NCBI RefSeq assembly: GCF_030253575.1
Contig: NC_080558.1
Coordinates: 320,001 to 384,000, forward strand
From: Rhododendron vialii
Lineage: Eukaryota; Streptophyta; Magnoliopsida; Ericales; Ericaceae
Reading direction: 5' to 3'
Length of the DNA: 64,000 nt
Under the pieces are notes generated by a model. That model did not search any database. It worked only from the letters and a program-made list of their open reading frames with translations, and was not told the origin of the DNA. The translations under genes and the position numbers were made by a program. Shown one piece after another: positions 62,306-64,000 of this stretch; position 1 is the first letter of the stretch; each line of letters starts with the position of its first letter.

Positions 62306-64000
62306 ACAAGAACAAACTTAGGGCTGTTTGGAGGTCCGATTTTCATTAAAGACTAGAAGATACTATTGTCCTGTTATACTATGTGAGCTTACTAGTTCAT
62401 AATGTTACAGTATGTTAAAGATTGTTGACATGACATTTCGTGAAGGATAAGGATAAGGATAGGCATAGGCAGAGAAAGCTGGAATATGGCTTTCTAAAAT
62501 TAGGATTCTCTTCCTTAATGTGTTGTTTGGAATCATGTGAAGCTAATCTATGTAAGCATGTGAGATTTTGTTGGGGGCTTAGTAGTGCACCTCAGTACAG
62601 CTTTACAAGCAAAAACTACCAAGACTAGTTTTCTCATGATAGGAGAAGCGCAATTAAGAGACTAAAAATATGGTGACCATGTTTTAGATATTACGTGAAG
62701 TGTTACCACTGCAAAGGTCCCATAACAAGCTGAGGAGAAAGAAAATTTGAGGAAAAAGATATATGCATATATATGATGATCCCGCTTACACTAAAGTCTA
62801 TCTTCACAATACGTTTAGGAATCATTAATTTTTTTTAGTTATAGTATTTGTATGCCTTTCCTCTGAGAAACTCTATGGTACTGTAGTTTGGACCCAAAAA
62901 CTATCCTACCCTTCTAGGTCCCTAATGCTACTTGTGCCTTTTCATCAATGTCACAGTTGGGTTATATGCTAAACTGCTTTTAAATCATGCGAAAAACATT
63001 AATATCAATATCGTTTGATTGATTTGAAAGTTGGTTACTTATCAAGAAAGAATCGTTCCGAAGGTGTTTTAACCATGCTAAAGCCATTACCTCATTTTTA
63101 TGATTGGAAAGTAGGTCGTGTATTAATTTACGGGAAGAATTGTATTTTCCCAAAATATAGACACATTATTACAGAAGCACTGTCCCAATGTCTTGTCAAA
63201 TGACTGCAGAGGAGATCGAGGCATTTGTGTCTGAAATCTGGGCTGCACAACTGGGACTTCAGCACATGGTTTTATGTACGATTTGTCAAAGTACAACGTC
63301 CAGTGAAATCAATGCTGCCATGGACCCAATCAAGATGTAAGCCAGAGGTTCAGTTAAGCTCTCAACAGTGTAGGTGCAACTGGCCCCCTCAATGTATGTC
63401 TTGGCTTCCAAGACCAGAAGCAACAGAGTACGAGAAACAACTACTCCTCTAATTTATTGTATTATGTAGATTGAAGATCCAGCCACAATCTTCTTTATTA
63501 ACAGTATCATCGGTGTAAAATTAAGCTGCGTGTTGCAAACCTATGCGGAAAACACACCATCATGTAGCATCTACCTAGTGATGTCAAATGAGCTGATGCG
63601 GTGGATTGTTCCAGTTTAGTTTGAGAAATGAAAGAGTTTGAAAAAAACATGATTAAGCTTGGCTTTATTTACATGACAACCCAATCTTGAAAGAACTTTT
63701 ATCGAGCCAAAACGAGCTCATAATTGAATAGTTTGGTTCATTTATCAATCCTACATCTATCTCTTCCTACTTTTCTTCTTTTGAATATCAATGTCTTATC
63801 ACTGGATGCCAACTGCAATACTCCCAACTTTCCTTAGACATGTAAGTTGTTAAACTTCAACATTAAAATCTCCCTATGATTGCTTCTGAATTCCAACCCC
63901 ACCTCATTAAACTGATCAATTTCTCGCATTAGTTTTAGATTGTAGTCTTCCTTACCAGCAGAATTTGTGCAGAAATCAAAGGCTGTAGCCAGACAACAAC
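62306..64000. other. upstream and terminal intergenic sequence, no gene recognised
   Basis: AT-rich. A stretch at about 63185-63450 has higher GC and short open frames on both strands, but none resembles a known protein. It could be a non-coding transcript or a decayed exon. Confidence 0.4.

Overview
This is a eudicot nuclear genome window: AT-rich intergenic DNA, GT-AG introns, long (CT)n/(GA)n and (TA)n microsatellites, plant protein families and typical plant transposons (Stowaway and hAT MITEs, CACTA, L1-type LINE, Ty3/gypsy relic). The species cannot be fixed from sequence alone; an asterid or Ericales-like woody plant is a guess.

Five host genes look intact, all on the minus strand: prefoldin subunit 3 (7580-12860, six exons), an atypical non-DNA-binding HLH factor of the AIF/bHLH147-149 type (38362-38970, one exon), an AtCP1-like EF-hand protein (48963-49412, one exon), a GDSL esterase/lipase (56048-58159, five exons, one likely GC-AG intron) and a class III peroxidase resembling peroxidase 29 (60327-62252, three exons, one canonical intron missing). 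An F-box gene on the plus strand (14303-17450) is a pseudogene, broken by its own frame changes and split by a 2-kb LTR-element relic.

The centre (23535-31996) is an 8.46-kb non-autonomous CACTA transposon with a matching AGT target duplication. It carries two exons of a host gene for a CXXC zinc-binding protein of the DUF866/CZIB family, so it is a gene-capturing (Pack-CACTA-like) element. It also holds a second internal terminus and a subterminal array of palindromic repeats.

Layout: 1-7.5 kb repeats and MITEs, no gene; 7.5-12.9 kb PFD3, with a long repeat-filled first intron; 13-17.5 kb F-box pseudogene with LTR relic; 17.5-23.5 kb gene-poor, with a hAT MITE, an RNase H relic and a 2x305-bp tandem duplication; 23.5-32 kb CACTA; 32-38.3 kb MITEs; 38.4-39 kb HLH gene; 39-48.9 kb MITEs and a truncated LINE; 49 kb CP1-like gene; 50-56 kb gene-poor, with an unusual short-repeat array that reverses polarity; 56-62.3 kb GDSL and peroxidase genes; 62.3-64 kb no recognised gene. 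From memory of Arabidopsis, PFD3 and CP1 lie close together on chromosome 5, and peroxidase 29 and bHLH147 lie close together on chromosome 3, so the gene set looks like an ancestral block now stretched by transposons.
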